Source: Anaerococcus vaginalis (GTDB taxonomy: Bacteria > Bacillota > Clostridia > Tissierellales > Peptoniphilaceae). Taken from it: 64,000 nt of DNA. Of the stretch, positions 50,302-59,855 are shown piece by piece; within the stretch, counting starts at the first letter, position 1; every line of letters starts with the position of its first letter. The translations under genes were made by a program, and so were the position numbers. The stretch is from NCBI GenBank assembly GCA_018363915.1, contig JAGZMY010000001.1, positions 62,001-126,000 on the forward strand. The letters run 5' to 3'. The notes below the pieces were generated by a model. That model worked only from the letters and a program-made list of their open reading frames with translations, had not been told where the DNA came from and did no database searches.

Positions 50302-51087
50302 TTATTCCTCAATAGATTCTTCTTGATCGTTTTCTTCTAAATCTTCTGATTCTGTTTCTTCTTCATCACTTTCTTCAAAGTCTTCTTCGCTTACTGCGAA
50401 TTCACTACCTTGATTTCCTTCTATTACAGCATCAGCCATTAAAGAAGTAATAAGTTTTACAGCTCTTATAGCATCGTCATTTCCAGGAATAGCAATATCT
50501 ACTACATCTGGATCACAGTTTGTATCTACAATTGAAATAACTGGAATACCTAAGATTCTAGCTTCGTGAACTGCTATTTGTTCATTTGATGGATCTACAA
50601 CAAATAATACATCTGGTAAATCTTCCATATCTTTAATTCCACCAAGATTTTTTTCTAATTTATCCATTTCTTTGTTATATTGTAGAACTTCTTTTTTTGG
50701 TAAAAGATCAAATGTTCCATCTTCTTCCATTGTTTCATATTTTTTAAGTTTGTTTACACTATTTCTAATTGTGTTAAAGTTTGTCAACATACCACCTAAC
50801 CATCTGTTAGATACATAGTATTGACCACATCTTTTAGCTTCTTGTTCAATTGAATCTTGAGCTTGTTTTTTTGTTCCTACAAATAAAACTGTTCCACCTT
50901 CACTAGCAATATCTCTAATTGTTTCGTAAGCTTTTTCAATTTGATTTGCAGTTTTTGCTAAATCTATAATATAGATTCCATTTCTTTCTGTGAAGATGAA
51001 TTTTTTCATTTTTGGGTTCCATCTTCTTGTTTGGTGACCAAAATGTACACCAGCTTCTAATAATTTTTTCATTGATACTATTGACAT
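50302..51087 (-). CDS. rpsB: Ribosomal protein S2 (uS2)
   Basis: 30S subunit protein. The 261 residues contain GVHFGHQTRRWNPKMKKFIF, FVGTKKQAQDSI, NRWLGGMLTNF, LPDVLFVVDP and PVISIVDTNCDPD, all typical. The final 35 or so residues are a strongly acidic tail rich in E, D and S that most S2 proteins lack or have shorter. ACGGAGGTAA is the ribosome site. A promoter and a structured leader precede it. Confidence 0.97.
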   Translation of the reverse strand: MSIVSMKKLLEAGVHFGHQTRRWNPKMKKFIFTERNGIYIIDLAKTANQIEKAYETIRDIASEGGTVLFVGTKKQAQDSIEQEAKRCGQYYVSNRWLGGMLTNFNTIRNSVNKLKKYETMEEDGTFDLLPKKEVLQYNKEMDKLEKNLGGIKDMEDLPDVLFVVDPSNEQIAVHEARILGIPVISIVDTNCDPDVVDIAIPGNDDAIRAVKLITSLMADAVIEGNQGSEFAVSEEDFEESDEEETESEDLEENDQEESIEE

Positions 51088-51183
51088 ATATCTTACCTCC
51101 GTTTATTTTCTTCCATCTTTTTCTACTAGATTTTAAACTAATTAAATTAGCAACGCAAACCTATCCAAAGATGTGCATAGTAC
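51088..51183 (-). ncRNA. Candidate structured leader of rpsB
   Basis: About 96 bases separate the predicted transcription start and the rpsB ATG. Within it CATCTTT and AAAGATG (plus-strand 51114-51120 and 51167-51173) can pair to close a roughly 60-base domain with an inner CTAAT/ATTAG hairpin, and TAGGTTTGCGTTGC is less A+T-rich than its surroundings. Position and size fit an autogenous S2-type control leader, but I have no covariance evidence. Confidence 0.45.
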
Positions 51184-51189
51184 TTATGT

Positions 51190-51218
51190 AATATACCATA
51201 AATAATAATATATTACAA
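51190..51218 (-). promoter_or_regulatory. Sigma-A promoter for rpsB-tsf
   Basis: TTGTAA (51213-51218), 17-base spacer, TATATT (51190-51195) on the minus strand, directly after the ftsY stop. Confidence 0.75.
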
Positions 51219-51220
51219 GT

Positions 51221-52336
51221 TTATTCGAACATTGCTTCAACAAATGATTTAGAATCAAATTTTTCTAAATTATTTATTCCTTCTCCTACACCAATATACT
51301 TAACAGGAACTTCAAGTTCAACTTGTAATGGGAAAATCACACCACCTTTTGCAGTTCCATCTAGTTTTGTTAAAATCAATCCTGTAATATCGCAAACATT
51401 TTTAAATTCTCTAAGTTGACTTATTGCATTTTGTCCTGTAGTTGCATCTAATACTAATAAATTTTCTCTATTTGCATTATTAGCATGAGTTGAAATTGTT
51501 CTATTTATTTTTTCTAATTCATTCATTAGATTTTTTTTGTTGTGAAGTCTTCCTGCTGTATCACAAATCAAGACATCAGACTTATTTGCTTTTGCTGCTT
51601 GGATTGCATCAAAAATTACTGCTGATGGATCTGAGCCTTCTTTGTGAGCAATCATTTGTGTGTTTGATTGTTTTGCCCATGAATCAAGTTGCTCAATTGC
51701 TGCCGCCCTAAATGTATCGGCAGCTGCTAAAGTTACTTTGTATCCATCTTTTTTCAAGTTATTTGCAAGTTTTCCTATAGTAGTTGTTTTACCAACTCCA
51801 TTAACCCCTATAACTAAAATTACTGTTAGCTTATCTTTTGAAATATTTAATTTATTTTCAAGATTTTTTTCATCTAATTTTTTTTCCATAATTTCTTTTA
51901 GTAAAGGAAAAATTTCATCAGCATTTTTAACTGATTTTTCTTTAATTTCATCTTTTAATTGGTCAACTATTTCAATGGTAGATTTCATACCAATATCTGC
52001 TGATATTAAAATTTCTTCTAATTCATCATATAAGTCATCATCAATTTTTACATTTGCAGTAAATAAGTTTTTAAGTTTTGAGGAAAATTGCTCTCTTGTT
52101 TTTGATAAACCCTTTGATAATTTAGTAAAAAATCCTAATTCTTCTTCGGTATCATCATCTTGTAATTGTTTAAAATTTTCATTTTGAAAATTTTCTTCTA
52201 TAGTTGTAGTTTCTTCAAGTCCGATTTCTTGTATTTTTTCATTTTCTTCGCTTTTTTCTAAATTATTTTCATCTGATAGATTTTTTTTGATATTTTCTTT
52301 TTCATCATTCTTTTTTTTCTTAAAAAAATCAAACAT
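51221..52336 (-). CDS. ftsY: Signal recognition particle receptor FtsY
   Basis: GTPase that receives SRP-ribosome complexes at the membrane. The 371 residues begin with a K-rich start (FKKKKNDEKEN), an acidic A domain (to about 75), then the N domain and the G domain: GVNGVGKTTTIGKLA, AADTFRAAAIEQL, DTAGRLHNKKNL and TKLDGTAKGG. It lies 9 bases after priA. No terminator separates it from rpsB, so some read-through is possible. Confidence 0.96.
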   Translation of the reverse strand: MFDFFKKKKNDEKENIKKNLSDENNLEKSEENEKIQEIGLEETTTIEENFQNENFKQLQDDDTEEELGFFTKLSKGLSKTREQFSSKLKNLFTANVKIDDDLYDELEEILISADIGMKSTIEIVDQLKDEIKEKSVKNADEIFPLLKEIMEKKLDEKNLENKLNISKDKLTVILVIGVNGVGKTTTIGKLANNLKKDGYKVTLAAADTFRAAAIEQLDSWAKQSNTQMIAHKEGSDPSAVIFDAIQAAKANKSDVLICDTAGRLHNKKNLMNELEKINRTISTHANNANRENLLVLDATTGQNAISQLREFKNVCDITGLILTKLDGTAKGGVIFPLQVELEVPVKYIGVGEGINNLEKFDSKSFVEAMFE

Positions 52337-52345
52337 TTTTTCTCC

Positions 52346-54724
52346 TTAATTTATATCACTTGGATTTAGTGCTATCAATATGCTTGTGTCTTTGCTTTTA
52401 CTTATAAAGTAATTTTTAAGTCTTGTAAGAAAATCAGATATTTTTTCTAATTTTTCCTCATTCGTTTTAATAATTATATTATATCTATATTTATTATTTA
52501 TACGAGAAATTTTGCATGGATTTGGACCTATTATTTTAACATCCAAATCTTTTTCATATTCTAAATCAAGATAATATTTTATTTTTTTCGATATGTCTAT
52601 GCATTTTATTCTCGACTTGTTTAATACTTTAATAGTAATCAAATTTACAAATGGTGGATAATCGAAAGCTTTTCTTGCTTCTATCTCATATTTATAAAAT
52701 CTTTCGTAATCATTTTTACTTGCTGCATTTATTACAAAATTATCTGGCCTATAGGTTTGTATTATCACTTCGCCTTTTTTATCTGCCCTTCCTGCTCTTC
52801 CTGAAACTTGGGTTAAAAGTTCAAAGCTTGTTTCGTAAGCTGTGTAATCATTAAGATTTAAAGATAAATCAGCACTAATAATTCCAACTAAGGTTACATT
52901 TTCAAAATCAAGACCTTTTGCTATCATTTGTGTCCCAATAAGAATATCAACTTTATTTTCTTTCATATTCTTATACATTTTTTCATAAGTTTTTTTATTT
53001 TTTGCTGTCATTGAATCCATTCTTATGATATTTGCTTTTGGAAATAATGCTTTAACTTCTTCTTCCAGTTTTTCAGTCCCAGCACCAAATTCTTTAATTT
53101 TATTTGAGCCACAAGAAGGACAAATATGAGGTTGGTTTTTTGTTCTTCCACAATAATGACATACTAATTTGGATACATTTTTGTGGTAGGTCATAGAAAC
53201 ATCACATGCTTCACACTTTATTACATATCCACACTGCCTGCAAAAAGTAAAAGAATTATGTCCTATTTTATTCAAAAATAAAATTGTTTGCTCTTTATTT
53301 TTTAGTTTTTCTTTAATTTTTTCATATAGTAAAGAGCTTATCATTGAATAATTTGAACTTTTCAATTCTTCTCTCATATCAACAATATTTACTTTTGGAA
53401 GTTTTCCATTTACTCTATTTTTTAGTTCAAGTAATTTATAGTCTCCATCTAGAGTTTTAGTCATAGTTTTAATAGATGGAGTAGCCGATGCAAATATTAA
53501 AGTTGCCTTGTTGTATTTTTTTCTAAATAAGGCCAACTCATCAGTATGAAATTTTGGATCTTGGGAAGATATATAACTTTTGTCGTGTTCTTCATCAATT
53601 ATAATTAGACCAAGATTTTTAAATGGAGCGAAAATTGCGCTTCTTGCGCCTACTGCAATTTTAACTTCTCCATTTTTAATCATTCTCCACTGTTGAAATC
53701 TTTCTTTTTGACTTAGCCTTGAGTGCATTATAGCAATTTTTTGCTTAAATCTTCCTTGAAATCTTTCTATAGTCTGAGGAGTTAATGATATTTCTGGAAC
53801 AAGAATTATTGAATCTTTTCCTTTTTTTAGATTTTCTTCTACAATTTGTAAAAACACTTCAGTTTTTCCGCTTCCAGTAACTCCCTTTAATAAATAAGAT
53901 TCGTTAGGATTTTTTATAATTTTATTAAAGGCTTGACCTTGCTCGTGATTTAATGAGAATTTGCCATAACTTATTATTTCTTTAACCAAAGATTCATTTA
54001 CTTCTATTTTTTTAATTTTTACAATATTTTTCTTAACAAGAGAATCTAAAGAACTTTTACTTGAGTTTGTCTTACTTAATACATCTTTATAATCTGCATT
54101 TTTATTATTCTTGAGATAATTAATAATTTCTATTTGTTTTTTGGCATTTTTTGGAATTTTGATTTCCTTATAATTTTCAGATAGACTAAGTAAGTATTTA
54201 TAATTAATATTTTGATTTGAATTAATGTCAAAATAAGAATCTATTAGTTTATCTTTTTTATATTTTCTTAAAGTATCTATATCTAACCCATAATTATTAA
54301 TTAAATCTTCCAAAGACTTTTTATCTTCTAAAATTTTATATAGCTTATCTTTTTTATCCAAATTTTTTGTTTTATAAAAATATTCTTTGATTTCTTTAAT
54401 ATTTCCAGGTGGCAAGATTTGTTTTATACAAGCTCTTAAAGGAGAAAGATACCTTTTATTCATAAAAAAAGCTAAATTAATTAATTCATCATCTATGAGA
54501 TTTTTTGAATCAATAATATCTACAATATCTTTTATTTCAAAGTTTTCATTCAAATTTTCCACTATATCGTAAACAAAGGCAATAGTATTCTTATTGCCTT
54601 TGCCAAATGGGACAATAACCCTCATCCCTTTTTTTATTTTATTTTTAAATTTATCAGGTATGTGATAAGTAAAAGATTTATCCAAAAATCTACTTTTACT
54701 ATCAAGTATTACATAACAAAACAA
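52346..54724 (-). CDS. priA: Primosomal helicase PriA
   Basis: Restarts stalled replication forks. The 792 residues show a 3'-BD N-terminal domain, helicase motifs GVTGSGKTEVF (I), IIIDEEHDKSY (II) and SGRAGR (VI), and a zinc-binding module CRQCGYVIKCEAC...CHYCG...CPSCG. Cysteines come in four pairs, as expected. It starts at TTG 54724, with AGGTGATAAT upstream and no ATG in frame nearby. It lies 8 bases after coaBC in the gmk-rpoZ-coaBC-priA operon. Confidence 0.95.
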   Translation of the reverse strand: MFCYVILDSKSRFLDKSFTYHIPDKFKNKIKKGMRVIVPFGKGNKNTIAFVYDIVENLNENFEIKDIVDIIDSKNLIDDELINLAFFMNKRYLSPLRACIKQILPPGNIKEIKEYFYKTKNLDKKDKLYKILEDKKSLEDLINNYGLDIDTLRKYKKDKLIDSYFDINSNQNINYKYLLSLSENYKEIKIPKNAKKQIEIINYLKNNKNADYKDVLSKTNSSKSSLDSLVKKNIVKIKKIEVNESLVKEIISYGKFSLNHEQGQAFNKIIKNPNESYLLKGVTGSGKTEVFLQIVEENLKKGKDSIILVPEISLTPQTIERFQGRFKQKIAIMHSRLSQKERFQQWRMIKNGEVKIAVGARSAIFAPFKNLGLIIIDEEHDKSYISSQDPKFHTDELALFRKKYNKATLIFASATPSIKTMTKTLDGDYKLLELKNRVNGKLPKVNIVDMREELKSSNYSMISSLLYEKIKEKLKNKEQTILFLNKIGHNSFTFCRQCGYVIKCEACDVSMTYHKNVSKLVCHYCGRTKNQPHICPSCGSNKIKEFGAGTEKLEEEVKALFPKANIIRMDSMTAKNKKTYEKMYKNMKENKVDILIGTQMIAKGLDFENVTLVGIISADLSLNLNDYTAYETSFELLTQVSGRAGRADKKGEVIIQTYRPDNFVINAASKNDYERFYKYEIEARKAFDYPPFVNLITIKVLNKSRIKCIDISKKIKYYLDLEYEKDLDVKIIGPNPCKISRINNKYRYNIIIKTNEEKLEKISDFLTRLKNYFISKSKDTSILIALNPSDIN

Positions 54725-54732
54725 ATTATCAC

Positions 54733-55905
54733 CTAAACCAAAAGATCCAAAATTTTATTAGCTAATTCTTTTTTTGTCATTATATCAAGTTTTTCAACCT
54801 TATCCTTTGAAAGAATTGATGCAATATTTGTATCTACATCAAAACCTGCACCCTTCTTTTTCAAATCATTGGCTATAATATAATCTGCCTTTTTTGATTC
54901 TAATTTTATTTTTGCATTTTTTATAAGGTCATCTGTTTCTGCAGCAAAACCAATTAAAACTTGTTTATCTTTTTTATTTCCAAAATATTTTAATATATCA
55001 ACATTTTCAATCAATTCTAGATTTAAATTGTCGCCATTTTTTTTGATTTTTTTATCGCTTACATCTCTAACTTTATAATCTGTAGGAGCAGCTGACATAA
55101 TTAAGGCATCGCAATCATCAAATTCTTTATCAATTGCTTCTTTTAATTCTAAATTAGTTCTAATATTGATTTTATCAATTCCATTTGTCTTAATAGGATT
55201 TACAGGACCAGATACTAATTTAACATCAGCACCTCTTTTGAAAGCTTCTATGGCTATATTATATCCCATTTTGCCACTGGATTTATTTGTTATAAATCTT
55301 ACATAATCAATTGGCTCTACAGTTGGTCCAGCAGAAACGATAATTTTTTTTCCCTTTAAATCTTTTTTTGTAAAATAATAATCAAGATATCTTACAATAT
55401 TTTCAGGTTCTTCCATTCTTCCATCTCCTCTTGTATCGCAAGCAAGAAGTCCTGAATTTGGATTAATTATATGTACTCCTCTTTCTTTAATTGTTTTAAG
55501 ATTATTTTGAGTTGCCTTATTATTTAACATATTTGTATTCATAGTAGGAGCTACAATTATGTCTTTATCACAAGCTAAAAGTGAGGCTGTAAGCATATTA
55601 TCTGCAATGCCATAAGTCATTTTAGCAAGCGTATTTGCACTTAATGGTGCAACCAAAAAAACATCTGCCCATTTTGGAAGCTCAATGTGATGAACCCTCT
55701 CATGACTTCCTTCAAACATATCAGAATAGACAAGACATTTTCCCATAGTTTCAAAAGACAAAGGACTAACAAATTCACAAGCAGCCTTTGTCATAATAAT
55801 TTTTAAGTTAGCTCCTTCTTTTTTTAATCTTGAGCAAAGATCTAAAACTTTATAAGCGGCTATTCCCCCACTAACACCTAGGAGAATATTTTTACCCTTA
55901 ATCAT
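54733..55905 (-). CDS. coaBC: CoaBC, phosphopantothenoylcysteine synthetase/decarboxylase
   Basis: Two consecutive steps of coenzyme A synthesis. The N-terminal CoaC flavoprotein domain (about 1-175) has GVSGGIAAYK and the catalytic His in HHIELPKWAD; PTMNTNMLNNKATQNNL follows. The C-terminal CoaB domain starts around 185 with VSAGPTVEPIDYVRFITN and has VKLVSGP and KK(G)AD-type nucleotide contacts. It overlaps rpoZ by 8 bases. Confidence 0.95.
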   Translation of the reverse strand: MIKGKNILLGVSGGIAAYKVLDLCSRLKKEGANLKIIMTKAACEFVSPLSFETMGKCLVYSDMFEGSHERVHHIELPKWADVFLVAPLSANTLAKMTYGIADNMLTASLLACDKDIIVAPTMNTNMLNNKATQNNLKTIKERGVHIINPNSGLLACDTRGDGRMEEPENIVRYLDYYFTKKDLKGKKIIVSAGPTVEPIDYVRFITNKSSGKMGYNIAIEAFKRGADVKLVSGPVNPIKTNGIDKINIRTNLELKEAIDKEFDDCDALIMSAAPTDYKVRDVSDKKIKKNGDNLNLELIENVDILKYFGNKKDKQVLIGFAAETDDLIKNAKIKLESKKADYIIANDLKKKGAGFDVDTNIASILSKDKVEKLDIMTKKELANKILDLLV

Positions 55906-56086
55906 TTTTTTCTACTTTTCCTTCCATTATTTCATGTAAAGCTTGAGTTACAGGTTTATCTTCTACTTCTTTAGTCAATAAATCTGAACCATTTACAATT
56001 CTTCTTGCTCTTTTTGCAGCCATCATGCAAATTTCGTATCTACTTGAACTTATTTCTGATAATTCTTTAAAAGATGGATTATTCAT
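55898..56086 (-). CDS. rpoZ: RNA polymerase omega subunit
   Basis: A 62-residue omega subunit that aids RNA polymerase assembly. SSRYEICMMAAKRARRI is the conserved contact helix and KPVTQALHEIMEGKV the C-terminal family signature. It sits 2 bases after gmk and overlaps coaBC, the invariant position in Firmicutes. AAGGAGT precedes the ATG. Confidence 0.95.
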   Translation of the reverse strand: MNNPSFKELSEISSSRYEICMMAAKRARRIVNGSDLLTKEVEDKPVTQALHEIMEGKVEKND

Positions 56087-56088
56087 AT

Positions 56089-56685
56089 TTACTCCTTTTC
56101 AAAATCTATTTCTTCTCTAAAAACTTTATGTTTTTCTGCATTAATAATTTCATTTACTAAATTTATAGCAGAATTCAAATGATCATTTACAACCAAGTAA
56201 TCATAATCTTTTATATAAGATAATTCTTTTCTTGCATTATGCATTCTTAGATTGATGTCACTTTCTGTTTCAGTTCCCCTATTAACAATTCTATTTTTTA
56301 GTTCGCTAAGGCTAGGAGGCGCCAGAAAAATATAAACCCCATTATCAATATTTTTCTTAACATTTAATGCTCCTTGAACATCTATTTCTAAAATTACTAT
56401 CTTACCTTCATTGATTTTTTCTTCGACAAAGTCTTTAGGTGTACCGTAATAATTATCGTGAACTTTAGCATATTCCAAAAATTTATCTTCTTCAATCATT
56501 TTTTCAAATTCTTCATGACTCTTAAAAAAATAGCTTACTCCTTCTATTTCCCCAGGTCTTTGTTTCCTAGTAGTCACAGAAACTGAATAAACTAAGTTTT
56601 TTTGTGTATTCATAAGGTCATGCAATACTGTTCCTTTACCTACACCTGAAGGTCCAGATATTACCAATAAAAATCCTTTTTTCAT
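56089..56685 (-). CDS. gmk: Guanylate kinase
   Basis: Phosphorylates GMP to GDP. It is 198 residues. The P-loop is ISGPSGVGKGTVL, followed by TTRKQRPGEIEGVSYFF (GMP-binding) and VILEIDVQGALNVK (Walker B), with the C-terminal DYLVVNDHLNSA. AAGGAGG precedes the ATG. First gene of gmk-rpoZ-coaBC-priA. It is a known inhibition target of (p)ppGpp in Firmicutes. Confidence 0.96.
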   Translation of the reverse strand: MKKGFLLVISGPSGVGKGTVLHDLMNTQKNLVYSVSVTTRKQRPGEIEGVSYFFKSHEEFEKMIEEDKFLEYAKVHDNYYGTPKDFVEEKINEGKIVILEIDVQGALNVKKNIDNGVYIFLAPPSLSELKNRIVNRGTETESDINLRMHNARKELSYIKDYDYLVVNDHLNSAINLVNEIINAEKHKVFREEIDFEKE

Positions 56686-56705
56686 CGTGCCTCCTTATTA
56701 CTACT

Positions 56706-56734
56706 ATTTTACATTATGCAAAAATTTAGTTCAA
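56706..56734 (-). promoter_or_regulatory. Sigma-A promoter for gmk-rpoZ-coaBC-priA
   Basis: TTGAAC (56729-56734), 17-base spacer, TAAAAT (56706-56711). Its -35 overlaps that of the divergent rqcH promoter. Confidence 0.65.
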
Positions 56735-56754
56735 GTATATTATTCTGATATAAT
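56726..56754 (+). promoter_or_regulatory. Sigma-A promoter for rqcH
   Basis: TTAGTT (56726-56731), 17-base spacer, TATAAT (56749-56754), 29 bases before the ATG. AAAGAGGTGAT is the ribosome site. Confidence 0.6.
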
Positions 56755-56783
56755 ATAAATATAAAAATTAAAGAGGTGATTTA

Positions 56784-58532
56784 ATGAGTTACGATGGTTT
56801 AGTAACAAAAGCCATAACTTTTGAGATAAAAAAATTATTGCTTGGAGGAAAAATCCAAAAAATTAGCCAACCTTCCAAAAATGATATTGTTTTAAATATC
56901 TATTCGATTGGAAAAAGCTACAAATTATTATTAAGTGCAAATAATAATGAGGCAAGAGTTCATATTACAGAAAGAAAATATGAAAATCCTATAAGCCCTC
57001 CTAATTTTTGTATGGTTTTAAGAAAATATTTAAATCAAAGTAAAATTGTTGATATTGAACAATATAAAATGGATAGGGTTATTATTTTTCATATATCTTC
57101 AGTCGATGAAATGGGTTTTGATATTTCAAATAAATTAATAGTGGAAATAATGGGAAAATATTCCAATATAATACTAACAGATGAAAATTATAAAATAATA
57201 GATTCGATTAAAAGAGTAAATTTTAAAATGTCATCAGTTAGAGAAATCTTGCCAGGTCTAGAATATAAATTTATAGAAAGCAATAAAATTAACATTTTAG
57301 AATCAGATTTTTCACTTGATATTTTAAAATTAGATAAAAACATAGCAGATAATCAAAATCCAGAAAAACTTTTATATGAAAATTATTTAGGATTCTCCCC
57401 TACAATTTCCAAAGAGCTAATATACAAATCAAATATTGATCCTAGAATAAATTGGGGACTTGTAAGTGAAGATGAAAAACAATTGCTTAATGATAATTTA
57501 TATGAACTTAGAAATTCATTAATTTATAACATCTACAGCCCAGTTTTATATAAAAATAATAGAAAATATAAAGAATTTTATTCCTTTGATTTATCTGGTC
57601 TTGGGTTTGAAAAAATATCATGCAAATCTATGAGTAATGCTATTGAAAATTTTTATGAATCAAACAAATCCAATGATAGACTTAGACAAATTAAAAGTAA
57701 TTTATTAAGAAAAATAAATAGCCAAATAAAATTAGTTAATAAAAAAATAGATATTTTAAATAAAAATCTAAGCAAAGAAAAAAATATGGATTCTATAAGA
57801 ATGAAAGGCGATTTATTAGCAGCAAATGTAAATAAATTAAACAAAGGCGATAAAGAAATAATTTTAAAAGATTTTTATAATAACAATAAAGATATAAAAA
57901 TAAGCCTAGATTCTAGAAAAAATCCATGGGAAAATGTTGATAGTTACTATAAAAGATACAAAAAAATTAAAAATTCCATAGATTTTGCCAAAGATGATCT
58001 TCCAAAGCAAAAAGACCTATTAGCCTATTTAAATCAAGTATGTGATTTTGTTGAAAGAAGCGAAAGTATAAGTGATTTAGACGAGATAAAAGAAGAACTA
58101 ATTGAAAATAAAATAATTAAAAATACAAGCAGGAATAAGAAAAAAACTAAATCCAAATCAAAACCTATGCAATTTAAAACAGTAGATAATAGCAATATAT
58201 ATGTTGGAAAAAATTCAAGACAAAATGACTATATTACTTTAAAACTTGCAAATAAAAATGATTATTTTTTCCACGTAAGAAATGCCCCAGGAAGTCACGT
58301 TATTTTAAAAACTAATTTATTAAATGAAAATGATATAAAAATAGCCTCCTACCTTGCTGCATCAAATTCATCACAAGCTAAATCAAATAAAGTTGATGTT
58401 GACTACACAGAAAAAAAGAATGTGAACAAGGCAAAGGGAGCTAAACTTGGTATGGTTTATTATGAAAATTTCAAAACCATAACTGTAAATATGGATGAGA
58501 TTCCAAAAAACTTATATGAAAAAATAAAATAA
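56784..58532 (+). CDS. rqcH: Ribosome quality control factor RqcH (NFACT family)
   Basis: Rqc2 homologue that adds C-terminal alanine tails to nascent chains on stalled 50S subunits. The 582 residues run: NFACT-N (about 1-180), HhH and coiled-coil middle (about 180-430), and NFACT-R (about 455-570: VGKNSRQNDYITLKLA and FHVRNAPGSHVIL). D97 and R98 (YKMDRVIIF) match the Asp-Arg pair needed for tRNA-Ala recruitment in Bacillus RqcH. It is alone on the plus strand with its own promoter, within a minus-strand region. Confidence 0.95.
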   Translation: MSYDGLVTKAITFEIKKLLLGGKIQKISQPSKNDIVLNIYSIGKSYKLLLSANNNEARVHITERKYENPISPPNFCMVLRKYLNQSKIVDIEQYKMDRVIIFHISSVDEMGFDISNKLIVEIMGKYSNIILTDENYKIIDSIKRVNFKMSSVREILPGLEYKFIESNKINILESDFSLDILKLDKNIADNQNPEKLLYENYLGFSPTISKELIYKSNIDPRINWGLVSEDEKQLLNDNLYELRNSLIYNIYSPVLYKNNRKYKEFYSFDLSGLGFEKISCKSMSNAIENFYESNKSNDRLRQIKSNLLRKINSQIKLVNKKIDILNKNLSKEKNMDSIRMKGDLLAANVNKLNKGDKEIILKDFYNNNKDIKISLDSRKNPWENVDSYYKRYKKIKNSIDFAKDDLPKQKDLLAYLNQVCDFVERSESISDLDEIKEELIENKIIKNTSRNKKKTKSKSKPMQFKTVDNSNIYVGKNSRQNDYITLKLANKNDYFFHVRNAPGSHVILKTNLLNENDIKIASYLAASNSSQAKSNKVDVDYTEKKNVNKAKGAKLGMVYYENFKTITVNMDEIPKNLYEKIK

Positions 58533-58536
58533 ATTA

Positions 58537-58566
58537 AAAAGCCCAGAAAAAAATCTGGGCTTTTAA
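58537..58566. terminator. Bidirectional terminator between rqcH and hup
   Basis: AAAAGCCCAGA (58537-58547) / TCTGGGCTTTT (58554-58564), perfect 11-bp stem with A-rich loop and T-runs in both directions. Confidence 0.92.
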
Positions 58567-58583
58567 CATATAAAATTGAATTA

Positions 58584-58865
58584 TTATTTATTGTTAACTG
58601 CTTCTTTAAGAGTTTTACCAGCTTTAAATACTGGAGCTTTTGAAGCTGGAATTTTGATAACTTCATCAGGTTTTCTAGGATTTCTTCCTTCTCTAGCTTT
58701 TCTGTCTCTAGTTTCAAAAGTACCAAATCCTACAAGTTGAACTTTTTCTTCTTTTTTAAGAGATTCTGTTACAGTTTCGATGAAAGCATTTAATGCTCTT
58801 TCAGCTTCTACTTTTTTAAGTCCACTTTTTTCTGAGATATTAACTAATAATTCTGATTTATTCAT
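58584..58865 (-). CDS. hup: DNA-binding protein HU
   Basis: A 93-residue nucleoid protein that bends DNA. MNKSELLVNISEKSG, VQLVGFGTFETRDRKAREGR and RNPRKPDEV with the following IKIPASKAPVFKAGK are the HU signatures; the Arg-rich beta arms with Pro67-like RNP are present. It has its own strong promoter and AAGGAGGAT ribosome site, and ends at a bidirectional terminator. Confidence 0.97.
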   Translation of the reverse strand: MNKSELLVNISEKSGLKKVEAERALNAFIETVTESLKKEEKVQLVGFGTFETRDRKAREGRNPRKPDEVIKIPASKAPVFKAGKTLKEAVNNK

Positions 58866-58916
58866 ATATCCTCCTTATAAATCAATCTTAATCTATTCTG
58901 CTTAACTCTAAGTAAG

Positions 58917-58945
58917 ATTATACATATATATTTTATTTATTTCAA
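58917..58945 (-). promoter_or_regulatory. Strong sigma-A promoter for hup
   Basis: TTGAAA (58940-58945), exact 17-base spacer, TATAAT (58917-58922) on the minus strand. It overlaps the region just past the end of the lipoprotein gene. Confidence 0.85.
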
Positions 58946-58952
58946 GCGTTTT

Positions 58953-59855
58953 TCAAATAAAAAGCTTGATATTTGAATTTTTTATAAGATTTTTCAAATA
59001 ATTATTATATTCGTTTCTTAAATATAATTCTTTTGCATCAAGTAAAAGACTTTTTTTGTTATTATTTATTGAATTAACCATTAAAATTATGTATGAATCT
59101 TTATATTTAAATACATTACTTATTTCGTTTGCCTTGGTTAGTGATGATTCTTTAAGCAAATTATCATCATTATAAACGAACTCAGACCTATAAATATCAT
59201 AATTTCTAACTTTATTTTTAAGATTATTTTTAAAATCATCAGAATTTTTAATATTAGACCTTATTTTTATAGCTTCTTTTTTATCATCAAAAATCAAACA
59301 ATCATACTTATATTTTTTATGGAGATTTTTATTCTCTTCATAATATTTTAAAATTTTAGAATCTTTAACCTTATTATTGTTTAAAAAATAATCATAGTGT
59401 TTTTTTCTAATTGAATCTTGATATGAAATTTCTTCAAATTCATCTTCTGTAACACCAAATGACTTTACATTTTCAATTAGTGAATCCTTTGATGAAATTT
59501 CTTGGCTTATTTTATCGATTATTTCTTGAGAATCATTTTTTGTTACTTTGATTCCGTTTTTTTTCAAATCATCAAGCATAGCTTGATCCATAATTAAAGA
59601 ATCTAAAAGTTCAGATTCTAATTTTTTATAATTAGAATCTCCCTTTTTAGATTTAGAATCTAAGAATTTATCTCCATATTTTTTTAAATAAAATTTTTGA
59701 TAATAACTCAATTCTTTTTCAAATAATTCTTTGCTTATTCCTTCATCATTAACAACAGCTACATACTTGTCCTTATCAAATTTTTTTGAACAAGAACTTA
59801 GTAAAATTAAAGAAATACTAATTATTGCTATTGGAATTTTCTTTATTATTTTCAT
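58953..59855 (-). CDS. PrsA/SurA-like lipoprotein with degenerate parvulin domain
   Basis: A 300-residue secreted lipoprotein. From ATG 59855 the signal is MKIIKKIPIAIISISLILLS with lipobox cysteine at 22. Residues about 35-185 resemble the SurA_N chaperone domain of the upstream PrsA (VVNDEGISKELFEKELSYY). The following segment stands where parvulin should be, but lacks SHILV, GGDLGYF and YGYHIIKV, so isomerase activity is unlikely. It overlaps prsA by 38 bases. A start at 59912 would add 19 basic residues before the signal peptide and is less likely. Confidence 0.8.
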   Translation of the reverse strand: MKIIKKIPIAIISISLILLSSCSKKFDKDKYVAVVNDEGISKELFEKELSYYQKFYLKKYGDKFLDSKSKKGDSNYKKLESELLDSLIMDQAMLDDLKKNGIKVTKNDSQEIIDKISQEISSKDSLIENVKSFGVTEDEFEEISYQDSIRKKHYDYFLNNNKVKDSKILKYYEENKNLHKKYKYDCLIFDDKKEAIKIRSNIKNSDDFKNNLKNKVRNYDIYRSEFVYNDDNLLKESSLTKANEISNVFKYKDSYIILMVNSINNNKKSLLLDAKELYLRNEYNNYLKNLIKNSNIKLFI

